DNA of 28,955 bases from a virus, in IMG/VR virus record IMGVR_UViG_3300012936_000114, positions 1 to 28,955 of that record. One strand, 5' to 3'. Below, piece after piece: positions 17,561 through 26,677 of the stretch (within the stretch, counting starts at the first letter, position 1; each line of letters starts with the position of its first letter). The notes under the pieces were generated by a model. The model was not told where the DNA came from and did no database searches. It was given only the letters and a program-made list of their open reading frames with translations. Both the position numbers and the translations under genes were made by a program.

Positions 17561-18309
17561 ATCAAGACTTAATAGGATCTGAATTTAGGAATGAAAAAGT
17601 CTTCTGGGACGGCGGCAATGATACAAAAGAAGAATACAGACGGAATATTAGAAAATACGGCAAGACGTGGGAATGGAAAGATGTTAATATCAAGTACAAA
17701 TATAATTCAAATGGTTTTAGAGCACCAGAATTCAATACTGTAGATTGGGCTAATAGTATTGTAATTTTAGGTTGTTCTAATGTTTTAGGTGTAGGAAATC
17801 TTTTAGAGGACAGTGTACCTAGTGTAGTAGAAAAATTAATTAATATTCCAACAGTAAACTTAGGCATAAGTGGGTCAGCAGTAGATCATGCTTGCTGGAA
17901 CAGTCTTGTGTTACACGAAAATTATCCACATCCTAAAGCAATAGTACAAGTCTGGTCAAGCACACAAAGATATACAGATTTTTTAGATGTTGGTATGGTA
18001 AGACACGACTATCCAATCTTTGGTGTGCCTATGTGTCCAAGTAATGTACAACCTCGCAAAAGTCATTATTGTGCTAAACATACTTGGGAGTTGAGATCTA
18101 AGTTTTATGCTTTCGCAGATAGAGCATTATGGAAGAATAAAACACTATACTATGAAGCAAGTTTTTTTAAACATAGTGCCGAGCAACTAGAAGTACCGTT
18201 TATAGCTGAAGTTGATCAGGCTAGGGATTATGATCATCCAGGACCAAAGACTTGTAAACTTATGGCAGAACTAATTGTTGAAAATTTAAAGGAGCAAGGA
18301 ATAAAATGA
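17557..18309 (+). CDS. SGNH hydrolase-like protein, 250 aa
   Basis: An N-terminal extension of ~65 residues (YKYNSNGFRAPEF) precedes block I, VILGCSNVLGVG, with likely nucleophile S74. Block II-like NLGISGSAVDHA follows, and block V is D224-YD-H227 in DYDHPGPKT. The YNSNGFR start is often seen in SGNH proteins of polysaccharide loci, where they act in glycan O-acylation or de-acylation. No signal sequence is seen. It overlaps both neighbours by 4 bases. It is more like the protein encoded at 14494 than the minus-strand SGNH at 27362 in having the GCS form of block I. Confidence 0.65.
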   Translation: MNQDLIGSEFRNEKVFWDGGNDTKEEYRRNIRKYGKTWEWKDVNIKYKYNSNGFRAPEFNTVDWANSIVILGCSNVLGVGNLLEDSVPSVVEKLINIPTVNLGISGSAVDHACWNSLVLHENYPHPKAIVQVWSSTQRYTDFLDVGMVRHDYPIFGVPMCPSNVQPRKSHYCAKHTWELRSKFYAFADRALWKNKTLYYEASFFKHSAEQLEVPFIAEVDQARDYDHPGPKTCKLMAELIVENLKEQGIK

Positions 18310-18998
18310 TTGAAGATTCATTAGGAAGAAGAGCTCATGTAGTTAGTTACGATAAAAATTATATACCTACAGAAGAAGAAATAAAAGAAATTTTAAGTAT
18401 AGGACTTTCATTAGTAACTTCAAAGCAAAAAGGGTTTCCTTACCAAGCACATGTTTTAGGTCCTAATAGAGAACGTAGTAATAAAATTTGGCAGTTTTGC
18501 GAAAACAATAAAATTGATACAGATTTAATTGCCCTCAACGCAGGTGGACTAGATGATGAAGTATATAAAGCAAATGAAGGACTTTTCCATATGAGGACAG
18601 CTCCTTGGACACTTATTTTTACACCCAGAATTGCTCCTGCTAATCCGTTCAATAGAAGAAACTTTGATGCTACAAATTCTGTTTGGGAATTAGATGATTA
18701 TGATTTTGTTAACACTCGTAATAGAGAATCAGGGGCAATAGAAATGGGAATGATAGCAAAAACTATTACAGGAGCCGCACTAGATAGAGGATATGATACA
18801 AGTTATAATGTATGTTTTCCTAAAGATTTAGAATTATGGCAAGAACATTTTCCGTATGTAGAATTTGTTCCTACACTAATACAAACAATCGGCAAAGCAA
18901 AAAAATATAAATGGGAAATGCTTCTTGACGAAGACCATGAATTAAACACAGACCCTGCGTTTGATACAATTTTTAATTTAGTAGATAAGGATACATAA
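18306..18998 (+). CDS. Nitroreductase-like flavoprotein, 230 aa
   Basis: The segment LVTSKQKGFPYQAHVLGP near residues 36-53 matches the FMN-binding loop of nitroreductases and aligns well with KVTPSKNNFMPYTLHVLGP of the gene at 21443. A second half with ESGAIEMGMIAKTITGAALD-type helices is the dimer core typical of the fold. The protein lacks an obvious RRS/RR phosphate motif at the very start, although GRRAH is nearby. It may oxidise or reduce a pathway intermediate using FMN. Placement just before a PLP aminotransferase suggests joint work. It shares one base with the next start. Confidence 0.55.
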   Translation: MIEDSLGRRAHVVSYDKNYIPTEEEIKEILSIGLSLVTSKQKGFPYQAHVLGPNRERSNKIWQFCENNKIDTDLIALNAGGLDDEVYKANEGLFHMRTAPWTLIFTPRIAPANPFNRRNFDATNSVWELDDYDFVNTRNRESGAIEMGMIAKTITGAALDRGYDTSYNVCFPKDLELWQEHFPYVEFVPTLIQTIGKAKKYKWEMLLDEDHELNTDPAFDTIFNLVDKDT

Positions 18999-20077
18999 TG
19001 ATTTCATATGACGGCTGGGATAGAGAGTACCAGCAACACAGATCAGCATACTTAGATATATTTGACGGATTTATGTCACAGTCAAATTATGAAAATAATG
19101 AAGACTTTGAAAAATACTTTGCTGGATTTATAGGAAGAAAACATGTGGTTAGTGTAGCAAGTGCTACAGATGCTTTACATTTCACACTTCAAGCCTACGG
19201 AATTTCTGCCAACAACGAAGTTCTTGTAACAGATTTTAGTTGGATTAGCAGTAGTGCTTGTGTTAATATGGTAGGTGCTATTCCTGTATTTTGCGATATT
19301 AATATAAACACATATCATATAGATATTGATAGTGTACAACGTATGATAACACCAAATACAAAAGCAATAGTATATCCACACCTGTTTGGAAGTATGACAG
19401 ATACAAGTGAATTACAAAAACTATGTAAAGATAACAACATTATTTTTATTGAAGATTCAGCACAAAGTTTAGGTAGTAGTTTGAATGGACAAAATGCTGG
19501 AACTATAGGTGATGCTAGTGTGTTTAGTTTTAATAGTAATAAAGTTATAGCCGGAGTAAACGGCGGCGGTGTTGTTATGACAGATGACGAAGATTTAGCA
19601 AAACGTGTTAAAATGATTCGTAGACATGGTAAAGATAAAGACTTTAGCACATTAGGATATAATAGTAGAATGTATGTTCTTAATGGACAAATAATTAAAC
19701 AAAGGCTTAAATTTTATAAAGAAAATCAAAAACGCAGACAAGAAATAGCAAAAATGTATGACGAAGCATTTGCCGACTTGCCTATTATTTTACAAAGTAA
19801 TGGCAACGGACTTAATCATAACTATCATAAGTATGTTATTAGACTTCAGGATAAAGAAACAAGAAAAAATCTAAAAAATGCTTTAAAGGCAAGTATACAT
19901 TATGAAACACCTTTATCAAAAAATAGTATGTATAATACTATGAATATGCGTAAAGACGATTGTGTAAATTCTAAGATTGCTTCTGATACAGTGTTATCTT
20001 TACCTATACATGCTTGGCTTACTCCTGAAGAAATCATTAGTATTATTAACACAGTGAAAGAGTCTATTAATGGCTAA
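18998..20077 (+). CDS. DegT/DnrJ/EryC1/StrS-type PLP aminotransferase, 359 aa
   Basis: The fold-type I signature is clear: VASATDALHFTLQAYG for the PLP phosphate region, FIEDSAQSLGSSLNG with D153 (pyridine N contact) and Q156, AGTIGDASVFSFN, and K182 in SFNSNKVI as the Schiff-base lysine, followed by GVNGGGVV. This family usually transfers an amino group to a keto-sugar bound to a nucleotide, giving amino sugars in O-antigen or antibiotic pathways. Length is slightly short of the usual 370-400. No dehydratase or epimerase for a nucleotide-sugar is in the window, so the substrate would come from the host or from elsewhere in the phage genome. Confidence 0.9.
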   Translation: MISYDGWDREYQQHRSAYLDIFDGFMSQSNYENNEDFEKYFAGFIGRKHVVSVASATDALHFTLQAYGISANNEVLVTDFSWISSSACVNMVGAIPVFCDININTYHIDIDSVQRMITPNTKAIVYPHLFGSMTDTSELQKLCKDNNIIFIEDSAQSLGSSLNGQNAGTIGDASVFSFNSNKVIAGVNGGGVVMTDDEDLAKRVKMIRRHGKDKDFSTLGYNSRMYVLNGQIIKQRLKFYKENQKRRQEIAKMYDEAFADLPIILQSNGNGLNHNYHKYVIRLQDKETRKNLKNALKASIHYETPLSKNSMYNTMNMRKDDCVNSKIASDTVLSLPIHAWLTPEEIISIINTVKESING

Positions 20078-21446
20078 TAATCCTCTTCCAACACACATGA
20101 CAAAAGGCGGTCCTGGCGATGCCTACTTAGGTGATGGAAAAGTAGATACTAGTTCATGGTTTAAAGAAGTAGACTTACTTGAAGAACAAATTCGTAACCA
20201 AGAAATTTGGTTTTGTACAGCTCCATTCCAAATGATTTACACTGATACTGATGGCACACTGGCACCTTGTTCTTGGGCTGTCACAAGAGCGAAAATGACA
20301 GCGCCTAATGTAAGAAGAAATAAATTTGCTACTTATTTTGTTGAGGATGAAGAATTAAATCAAATGCGAAAGGAGATGACTACTCCTGGATCTGACTTAA
20401 AAACATGTGAGCGTATATGTGTAAATTGTCGTAGACAAGAAAAATTATACGGTAGATCTAGAAGACAAGCATCATTAAAGATACAATCAAACGATCCTGG
20501 ATTATGGCCGGAGATACGTAAAGCAGTTGAAATATATAAAGAAACTGGTAAAGGTAGAATTCAAAACAGAGTTTTTGAAGTACAAATAAAAGCATTTGGT
20601 AATCAATGTAACTTAGATTGTTTTATGTGTATTCCAGATGATAGTAGTACAAGATTAAAAACAATTAACAGTGATAAACTCAAAGATGAACAAGTTTTTC
20701 ACCCTAGACACAAAACAACTCCAATATCATTATTAAAAAGAGGACGTCTTGAAGAAATTGTTGATGAAATAGTTGCTATTGCTCCATATATCTATAATTT
20801 AAAATTTATAGGCGGCGAACCTTTAGTAATGAAACAATTTTACACTTTGTTAGAAAAAATTGTTGCGTCAGGTCATAGTAAAAACATGAGAGTAAAGTAT
20901 CAAACTAATATGTCAGTTTTAGAATTTGAAAGAGTAAAAGTTACAAAATTTATTCCTGAGTTTGAACTTTTCGAATTCACCGTATCTTTAGATGGCATAG
21001 GCAAAGCGAATAATTATATTAGACGTAGATCTGATTGGGACAATATAGTAAATAACATTAAAACTGTTAAAAAATATCCTAATGTAGAAATAAATGTAAA
21101 CGGCACTATCAGCTTTTTAAGTGTACTAAGGTTTTATGAACTTATTGAGTGGTTTCAAACAAATGAATTAGATCTAAATCAAATAAACTGGTCTAATATT
21201 AGAAATCCAAAAAAACTTATGGCTAATGTACTGCCAATAGAAATAAAAGAAAAATTACTTCCAAAGTATGAAGGTTTTTCAGATATTCAAAACATCCTCA
21301 AAGAAGATAATGGAGGATTAGATTATCAAGACAGTTTAAATTATCTAATAATGATGGATAATTATTACTTAGGAACTAAATGGGAATTACATTTGTTTGA
21401 TGTTTACCCCGAATTAGAAAAATATCATAATAGGAGAGCATCATGA
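20070..21446 (+). CDS. Radical SAM protein with N-terminal twitch-like Cys region, 458 aa
   Basis: The core motif is CNLDCFMC (C180, C184, C187) with KFIGGEPL (GGEP at 248-251). Five cysteines lie ahead of it (C49, C67, C113, C117, C120), with the APCSWA and CERICVNCRRQ segments typical of an auxiliary-cluster domain at the N-terminus. This is the same design as the 12467 gene but with little obvious sequence identity outside the motifs. The C-terminal part (SLDGIGKANNYIRRR) fits the second half of the radical SAM barrel. It sits between the aminotransferase and the second nitroreductase, overlapping them by 8 and 4 bases. Confidence 0.85.
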   Translation: MANNPLPTHMTKGGPGDAYLGDGKVDTSSWFKEVDLLEEQIRNQEIWFCTAPFQMIYTDTDGTLAPCSWAVTRAKMTAPNVRRNKFATYFVEDEELNQMRKEMTTPGSDLKTCERICVNCRRQEKLYGRSRRQASLKIQSNDPGLWPEIRKAVEIYKETGKGRIQNRVFEVQIKAFGNQCNLDCFMCIPDDSSTRLKTINSDKLKDEQVFHPRHKTTPISLLKRGRLEEIVDEIVAIAPYIYNLKFIGGEPLVMKQFYTLLEKIVASGHSKNMRVKYQTNMSVLEFERVKVTKFIPEFELFEFTVSLDGIGKANNYIRRRSDWDNIVNNIKTVKKYPNVEINVNGTISFLSVLRFYELIEWFQTNELDLNQINWSNIRNPKKLMANVLPIEIKEKLLPKYEGFSDIQNILKEDNGGLDYQDSLNYLIMMDNYYLGTKWELHLFDVYPELEKYHNRRAS

Positions 21447-22132
21447 GTGTGTTTGAAATTATAGAAAAAAGAAGACACGTCAATAAATTTAAAGAAGACA
21501 TATATCCGGAAAAAGAATTAGTAGAAGATTTATTATATAAATCTTGGAAAGTTACACCGTCAAAAAATAACTTTATGCCATATACATTACATGTGTTAGG
21601 TCCTGAATGTAAATTTCAAAAAAGAAAAGTTTGTCAGTTATCTATGTACAACAAAAAAACTACAAATGAAAGACATAATGTAATGGATATTGACGACTAT
21701 TCAGAAGATGGATTTAATCAGAATTTTGAATTTATTAGAACAGTTCCATACTTGATTGTTGCTGAACAGAGAGTATGTGAGCCAAATGATTTTATTAGAA
21801 ATAGTATTGAAGAAGGCAATAACATATATGAACAAATGCATGAAGAGTTGTTACACGACATTTTAAAAACTACTGCTTTTGAAGTTGGTATGTTTAAAGC
21901 AAACCTTTCTGCTTTATGCCTTGAGCAAGGTATAGATGTATCATGTATTGCTTGTACACCACATATGCCTAAGCCATGGCAAGATTATGGTTTTGATTAT
22001 ATCAAGTATCCAATTATACTTGTTATTGGACTAGGATATTGTGAAGAAGCTAGACGAGATGTAATGAAAAAAGAAGCAAGTGATCTTGATAAAAAACCTG
22101 AGCCGGAAACTATTTTAAGGTGGGTAAAATGA
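21443..22132 (+). CDS. Nitroreductase family flavoprotein, 229 aa
   Basis: The N-terminus FEIIEKRRHVNKFK is the standard nitroreductase opening, with R10-R11 expected at the FMN phosphate. TPSKNNFMPY at 38-47 is the FMN loop, and the C-terminal YIKYPIILVIGLGYCEE matches the final strand of the fold. It is a paralogue of the 18306 gene, better conserved at the start. Such enzymes carry out two-electron reductions or, in natural product pathways, dehydrogenations. It ends in a 4-base overlap with the next gene. Confidence 0.75.
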   Translation: MSVFEIIEKRRHVNKFKEDIYPEKELVEDLLYKSWKVTPSKNNFMPYTLHVLGPECKFQKRKVCQLSMYNKKTTNERHNVMDIDDYSEDGFNQNFEFIRTVPYLIVAEQRVCEPNDFIRNSIEEGNNIYEQMHEELLHDILKTTAFEVGMFKANLSALCLEQGIDVSCIACTPHMPKPWQDYGFDYIKYPIILVIGLGYCEEARRDVMKKEASDLDKKPEPETILRWVK

Positions 22133-22710
22133 AGAAAGAATTACAACGGAAAAATTTACTATTACTAATAGATTTTATAGGACATCCTGTATTAGGTTGC
22201 GAACATACAAATAATCTAAGATATAGTTATTTACAGGCTTTGCTTTTTAATGATCTTTTTGATTTGGTTGTAGTGTCAGATCATAAGCCGTGGCACGAAA
22301 AGGAAAGTGAACTTGAGCGGATAGTTAAAGTTGAAGGCAGGATACCTTGGATTAACATTGATTGTGATGCTGAGCCAACTGTACCAGATATTGTTAGTCG
22401 TGTAAAAGAAGAAGGTATAGACATCGAACATGTGATTATAGGAGGAACTAATACTTCAGGATGTTGTTTCCGCACAAGGTCATATTCAGCTAATAAATGG
22501 CACAAGTATGGTTATACTGTAAAATTCTTTTTACCTTTGTGTGCTGAATATCAAAGCCACGGAATAAATGAAGCAGAGAGAAATATGCACGCCTATGCCA
22601 TAATTGCTAAAGACATTAAAAAACAACAGCTACATAATATTGATATTGTATCAAATTTTAACGAGCTAAAACCGCCAAGAAGGCTTGGCAACCACAAGGA
22701 GACTTTTTAA
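22129..22710 (+). CDS. Isochorismatase-like cysteine hydrolase (tentative), 193 aa
   Basis: The ATG at 22129 (ATGA overlap) is preferred to the in-frame GTG at 22120. LLLLIDFIG gives an Asp (D15) on the first strand and HVIIGGTNTSGCCFRTRS gives a Gly/Thr turn leading to C112, the arrangement seen for the Asp and Cys of the isochorismatase-like fold. A third catalytic Lys cannot be assigned with certainty. Members hydrolyse or transfer amide-type groups, for example nicotinamide or carbamoyl compounds. It precedes the PP-loop gene by one base. The fold call is moderate, the reaction unknown. Confidence 0.45.
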   Translation: MKKELQRKNLLLLIDFIGHPVLGCEHTNNLRYSYLQALLFNDLFDLVVVSDHKPWHEKESELERIVKVEGRIPWINIDCDAEPTVPDIVSRVKEEGIDIEHVIIGGTNTSGCCFRTRSYSANKWHKYGYTVKFFLPLCAEYQSHGINEAERNMHAYAIIAKDIKKQQLHNIDIVSNFNELKPPRRLGNHKETF

Positions 22711-22711
22711 A

Positions 22712-23530
22712 ATGAAAATTACACACGGTAATCAAACTATTGATCTTTTTCCAGTTGAAGTGCCTGAAGTTTGTCCTATTTCACTATCAGGAGGATTAGA
22801 TTCAGCAAGTTTATTTTACCTAATATCAACACATTTCCCGCAAGTAAACTTAATACCGTATACATGTAGAGATTTGAATGCTCCACTAGATGCTGAGGCT
22901 GCCACTGCTATTATAGAATGGTTTCAAAAAAACTTTCCTAATAATAATATACCGGACATTGAGATTTTCAATTTTAATGATAAAGATGAATCTTTTGTTA
23001 CTTTTGAAGAATGTGATGCTACAATAGAACAATATCCTCAGTTCACAGGAATGCGTAGAAGACAAGTATCTAAAATTATACAAGTAGATAGAATTTCATG
23101 GAATTTAATGACACGATTTCCTAACTCAATTAGACTTGACGGCATGACTCGTAATCCACCTAAAGAAGAAATGGAAGCAGGAAATTTTTGGCAAAAAGCA
23201 GAAAGACGTAGAGATAAAGAGTTAGAAAAAGTTGAAGAGTGGAGACCAAATGTAAGTAATCCGCCATTGGCTATATACCAGCCATATGCTAATGTAGATA
23301 AAAAATTTGTAGCTGGTGTTTATCTTGAGAATGATTTGATGGATACACTTTTTCCTTTGACAAGATCCTGTGTAGGTACAAGTCCAAAATTGACAGATAA
23401 CGGAAAAAAAGAATGTCAAGAATGTTTTTGGTGTGAAGAAAAAGCATGGGCGTTTGATTATAATGTAAATAATTTACCTATTAGAGAAATGCGTATCTAT
23501 TCTAGCAAATATTTAAACAATAAGGTATAG
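22712..23530 (+). CDS. PP-loop ATP pyrophosphatase, QueC-like, 272 aa
   Basis: The start ATG at 22712 has a strong AAGGAG at 22696-22701; a TTG at 22685 in the same frame is less likely. The PP-loop is SGGLDS (26-31). Near the C-terminus, SCVG (C220) and CQECFWC (C235, C238, C241) followed by EEKAWAF match the zinc site and ending seen in QueC, which makes 7-cyano-7-deazaguanine. The middle differs from typical QueC and no QueD, QueE or FolE gene is in the window, so it may instead activate a carboxylate in another pathway. It is the only gene in the array with a 1-base gap upstream. Confidence 0.7.
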   Translation: MKITHGNQTIDLFPVEVPEVCPISLSGGLDSASLFYLISTHFPQVNLIPYTCRDLNAPLDAEAATAIIEWFQKNFPNNNIPDIEIFNFNDKDESFVTFEECDATIEQYPQFTGMRRRQVSKIIQVDRISWNLMTRFPNSIRLDGMTRNPPKEEMEAGNFWQKAERRRDKELEKVEEWRPNVSNPPLAIYQPYANVDKKFVAGVYLENDLMDTLFPLTRSCVGTSPKLTDNGKKECQECFWCEEKAWAFDYNVNNLPIREMRIYSSKYLNNKV

Positions 23531-23538
23531 TATAAACA

Positions 23539-24372
23539 ATGATAACACTTGAAGATTTAAAAGGTTCAGAATATAGAACAGTAGACTTTTATCTGTCAAA
23601 GAGTTGTAATAAGAGCTGTCATTATTGTACTGCTTGGACACTAGAAATGCGTAACTTACATACAGATATGGATCTTGTAAGAACAATTTTAGAAGGTCTT
23701 GCTCCTTACAAAACACGTATTTGTTTGTTAGGAGGAGAACCAGGACTTGTAAAAAATTTAGATGATATTATTGCTGAAATTAAAAAACATGAAAATCTTG
23801 TGCCACAAGTATTGTCAAACAGTTTAGTAAGAAAGTTTTATCCACATATTCTTGAAGATCCAGATATAATTTATATTGAGCACCTTGTGCTAGATTTTTA
23901 TGAAGATAAGATTGAAAAACTAGGCAACTGGCCTTTTTTACCTGAAAATAATAAAAATAATTATAATTTAATAATAGAGACACCTGGATATTTTAAATAT
24001 AGAGATAATTTTGACTTATCGGAAATAGATCATAAAAATACTGAATTCAAAGAATATAACAGCAGATCCCCAGACTTTTTTAGTGATCATGAATTAATAC
24101 AAGCACCTGAGATTGAACGTAGAATATGTGCTAAATTTCCACAAGTTCCTGTGTTTGATTTTGAAATAAGAAAAATTAGACATTGTAGTCGTAAAGCAAT
24201 TAATGGATCACGAGAGTTTGACATTACAAAAGAAAACATTACAAAAATGATGGATCATGACTTGTTCCAATTTGAAAAATATTGTACAGCATGTATGGAT
24301 ATTATTCCTCCACGTCCTAAAAAGCGTAGATTAGCAATACTTGAAAAAATAGCGTTTGAAGAGGTAGTATGA
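23539..24372 (+). CDS. Radical SAM protein with C-terminal Cys region, 277 aa
   Basis: The cluster motif is CNKSCHYC (C23, C27, C30), followed by CLLGGEPGL (GGEP at 65-68). After the core, C197, C216, C249 and C252 (KYCTACMD) form a likely auxiliary cluster region of the usual C-terminal SPASM/twitch placement. It is the fourth radical SAM gene of the array and the only one with C-terminal cysteines. It follows the PP-loop gene after an 8-base gap, the largest in the array, and overlaps the carbamoyltransferase by 4 bases. Substrate unknown. Confidence 0.85.
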   Translation: MITLEDLKGSEYRTVDFYLSKSCNKSCHYCTAWTLEMRNLHTDMDLVRTILEGLAPYKTRICLLGGEPGLVKNLDDIIAEIKKHENLVPQVLSNSLVRKFYPHILEDPDIIYIEHLVLDFYEDKIEKLGNWPFLPENNKNNYNLIIETPGYFKYRDNFDLSEIDHKNTEFKEYNSRSPDFFSDHELIQAPEIERRICAKFPQVPVFDFEIRKIRHCSRKAINGSREFDITKENITKMMDHDLFQFEKYCTACMDIIPPRPKKRRLAILEKIAFEEVV

Positions 24373-25838
24373 AACTTTATTCTGTAGCACTTAATATGCA
24401 TGATCATAACACTTATGACGGCGAAGTTCACTTACAAGTTGAACGTCATACTCGTGCTAAACACAATCTTAACTACAAAAATCCACATGATCCTAATCCT
24501 AGTAGAGAATTTTTTGACAATTTTGTTAAAACAGATGATAGTTTACTTTGTTTTACAATAAGTAATCTAGGACAAGAATTTGTAATTGATAAAATTGAAG
24601 AAAAGTTTGGTAAAAAGTTTTTAAAATGGAAACCAAAACATTTATGGGACTGTCTTGACGGAGATGATTTTTATTATATTGATCATCATCAAAGTCATGC
24701 CGCATATGCTTTACTAAGTTCTGGTTTCCCAGAATCAGATATCTTAGCGATTGACGGAAGAGGCTGGAACTATAATTGTGTCTTTATCAATAAAGATGGC
24801 AATATTAAAAATCTTACAAGAGAACTTACTGTTGGAGGTCTTTGGAATAGGCTTTCCCAAGATTTAGGCTTTGGTTATTTAGGTGCTGGCAAAGTCATGG
24901 GACTAGCAGGATACGGAAAATATAATCACAAAGTCCATGCTATGTTAGATTACTACTTACATAATGACAACAATCTACCTAAATGGTATCAAAAACTTTT
25001 AAAAGAGCATCCTAAAGAAGATGTAGCATATACCCTGCAGTATGTGACCCAAGAACTTATTAAGAAGCACGTATACCCCCTTAAAACAAGCGACAACCTA
25101 TGTGTAGCAGGGGGCGTAGCATATAATGGTTATATGAATGAAGAGTTTACTAAGCATTACACAAACGTACATATACCGCCGGCTGTTGGTGACGAAGGGC
25201 AAGCACTTGGAACATATATGCACGCTGACTATGTAATTAATGGAAATGTTCATGTTCCTAATGTTTATGCTGGCGCAGATTATGAATACACTTTACCTGA
25301 TACTTTTGAAGATTTAGATATTAAAAAAGTAGCACAAAGCATTGCTGATGGAAAAATTGTAGGATGGTTTCAAGGAAGATCTGAAAGCGGTAACAGAGCA
25401 TTAGGCAATAGAAGTATTTTAGCTGATCCACGTAATCCAGACATAAAGGATATTATTAATAAAACAATTAAAAAGCGTGAAGACTTTCGTCCCTTTGCTC
25501 CTAGTGTGTTAGAAGAACATTACCACAAATATTTTGATACTACACAACCTAGTCCTTTTATGAGTAGAATAGTAAAGTTAAAAGGTAAAGGAAACGTAGT
25601 CCCGGGCATAACACATGTGGATGGCACTGCTAGAATACAAACAGTCAATAGACAACAAAATGAAAAATTTTATGATCTAATAAATGAATTTTGTAACATT
25701 ACTGGTTGTCCAATGTTGTTGAATACTAGTTTCAATTGTCAAGAACCAATTGTAGAAACACCAGAGCAAGCAATTAACACTTTCAATAATACGGCATTAG
25801 ATTTATTAGTTATAAATGACAAAGTAATAGAAAAATGA
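24369..25838 (+). CDS. O-carbamoyltransferase, NodU/TobZ type, 489 aa
   Basis: This family transfers a carbamoyl group from carbamoyl phosphate via ATP to a hydroxyl, often on a sugar, as in TobZ and NodU. The Kae1-like half has VERHTRAKHN, DHHQSHAAYA (H106, H107, H110), LAIDGRG, GLAGYGK, VAGGVAYNGYMNE and VGDEGQALG. The C-terminal half begins at about 320 with GRSESGNRALGNRSILADPR, then KREDFRPFAPSVL, VDGTARIQTV and NTSFNCQEPIV. All expected motifs are intact, at a length somewhat below the usual ~550. It is one of the clearest calls and argues for a sugar-like or hydroxyl-bearing end product. Confidence 0.93.
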   Translation: MKLYSVALNMHDHNTYDGEVHLQVERHTRAKHNLNYKNPHDPNPSREFFDNFVKTDDSLLCFTISNLGQEFVIDKIEEKFGKKFLKWKPKHLWDCLDGDDFYYIDHHQSHAAYALLSSGFPESDILAIDGRGWNYNCVFINKDGNIKNLTRELTVGGLWNRLSQDLGFGYLGAGKVMGLAGYGKYNHKVHAMLDYYLHNDNNLPKWYQKLLKEHPKEDVAYTLQYVTQELIKKHVYPLKTSDNLCVAGGVAYNGYMNEEFTKHYTNVHIPPAVGDEGQALGTYMHADYVINGNVHVPNVYAGADYEYTLPDTFEDLDIKKVAQSIADGKIVGWFQGRSESGNRALGNRSILADPRNPDIKDIINKTIKKREDFRPFAPSVLEEHYHKYFDTTQPSPFMSRIVKLKGKGNVVPGITHVDGTARIQTVNRQQNEKFYDLINEFCNITGCPMLLNTSFNCQEPIVETPEQAINTFNNTALDLLVINDKVIEK

Positions 25839-26677
25839 TTGATAGAGAAAACTTTGATTATATAAAAAATATTGTTGGATTAAAAAAAGAATACGAGTTA
25901 AATGATTTGTTTGATATTTTAACAGTCATTAAAAACGACCCTAAAAAATTGTCTAGTGTGTTGATAGAAAAAGCACAGTCTTTAACGGTGCTACAGAAAA
26001 ATTTTGATGAAATAGTTAAATCCTTAAATGATAATGATTTTGTAAACTTTTATATACTTACAATTGAACTTATTGATAAAGATATCGATACTACTTTACT
26101 ATCTAATGTGCTTAAAGCAATAAAGCATTTACCCGACTCACAAAAAACAATTTGTGATTCTTTCAGTAATAACCAACTTGTTGCCAAAAAAACACTTATA
26201 AAAAACTTAGAACAGTATCTTAGTAAAGATAAAAAGGTAGCTATACTAGGTAGCTGGTACGCAAGTATACTTGTGCCTTTATTGTACAATAAAGTAAATG
26301 AAATTTGGCCTATTGATATTGATGAACAAGCAATTAAAATAGGTAAAAATATGTTTTTTTCAAACATAAAAAATATACAATGGGCTGTTGGAGATGTATT
26401 TGAAAAAACAATAGCAAGAGACTATAAAAAAATTAATGTTGTAATTAACACTTCATGTGAACATATGCGTCCTATGAAAGAATGGAAATATTGGCGACCA
26501 GAAATGTTATTTGCTTTTCAATCTAATAATATGTATGACATTGAAGGACATATTAATTGTGTTGATACTTTGAAGGATTTTTTAGATCAACTACCAGAAG
26601 GCTCAACAATATTACATACTGAAGAAATAGAAGACACAAGAGGCAAACGTTTTTTAGTTATAGGAAGAAATAAATGA
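25835..26677 (+). CDS. SAM-dependent methyltransferase-like protein, 280 aa
   Basis: A helical N-terminal domain (~1-125) is followed by a Rossmann-like core: KVAILGSWYASILVPLLY (residues 134-151) in the place of motif I, EIWPIDIDEQAIKIGK with the acidic D161/D163 expected to hold the SAM ribose, AVGDVFE, and VVINTSCEHM at ~202-211 as motif IV. Motif I lacks a full GxGxG pattern, so SAM binding is likely but not certain. It follows the carbamoyltransferase directly with a 4-base overlap and may methylate the same product. It is slightly longer than average because of the N-terminal helices. Confidence 0.6.
   Translation: MIDRENFDYIKNIVGLKKEYELNDLFDILTVIKNDPKKLSSVLIEKAQSLTVLQKNFDEIVKSLNDNDFVNFYILTIELIDKDIDTTLLSNVLKAIKHLPDSQKTICDSFSNNQLVAKKTLIKNLEQYLSKDKKVAILGSWYASILVPLLYNKVNEIWPIDIDEQAIKIGKNMFFSNIKNIQWAVGDVFEKTIARDYKKINVVINTSCEHMRPMKEWKYWRPEMLFAFQSNNMYDIEGHINCVDTLKDFLDQLPEGSTILHTEEIEDTRGKRFLVIGRNK

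Noticed and set aside
23528-23541. Promoter in the 8-base gap before the fourth radical SAM gene (TATAGTATAAAC)
   Set aside because: A -10-like string is present but no convincing -35 box, and such strings are common in this AT-rich DNA.
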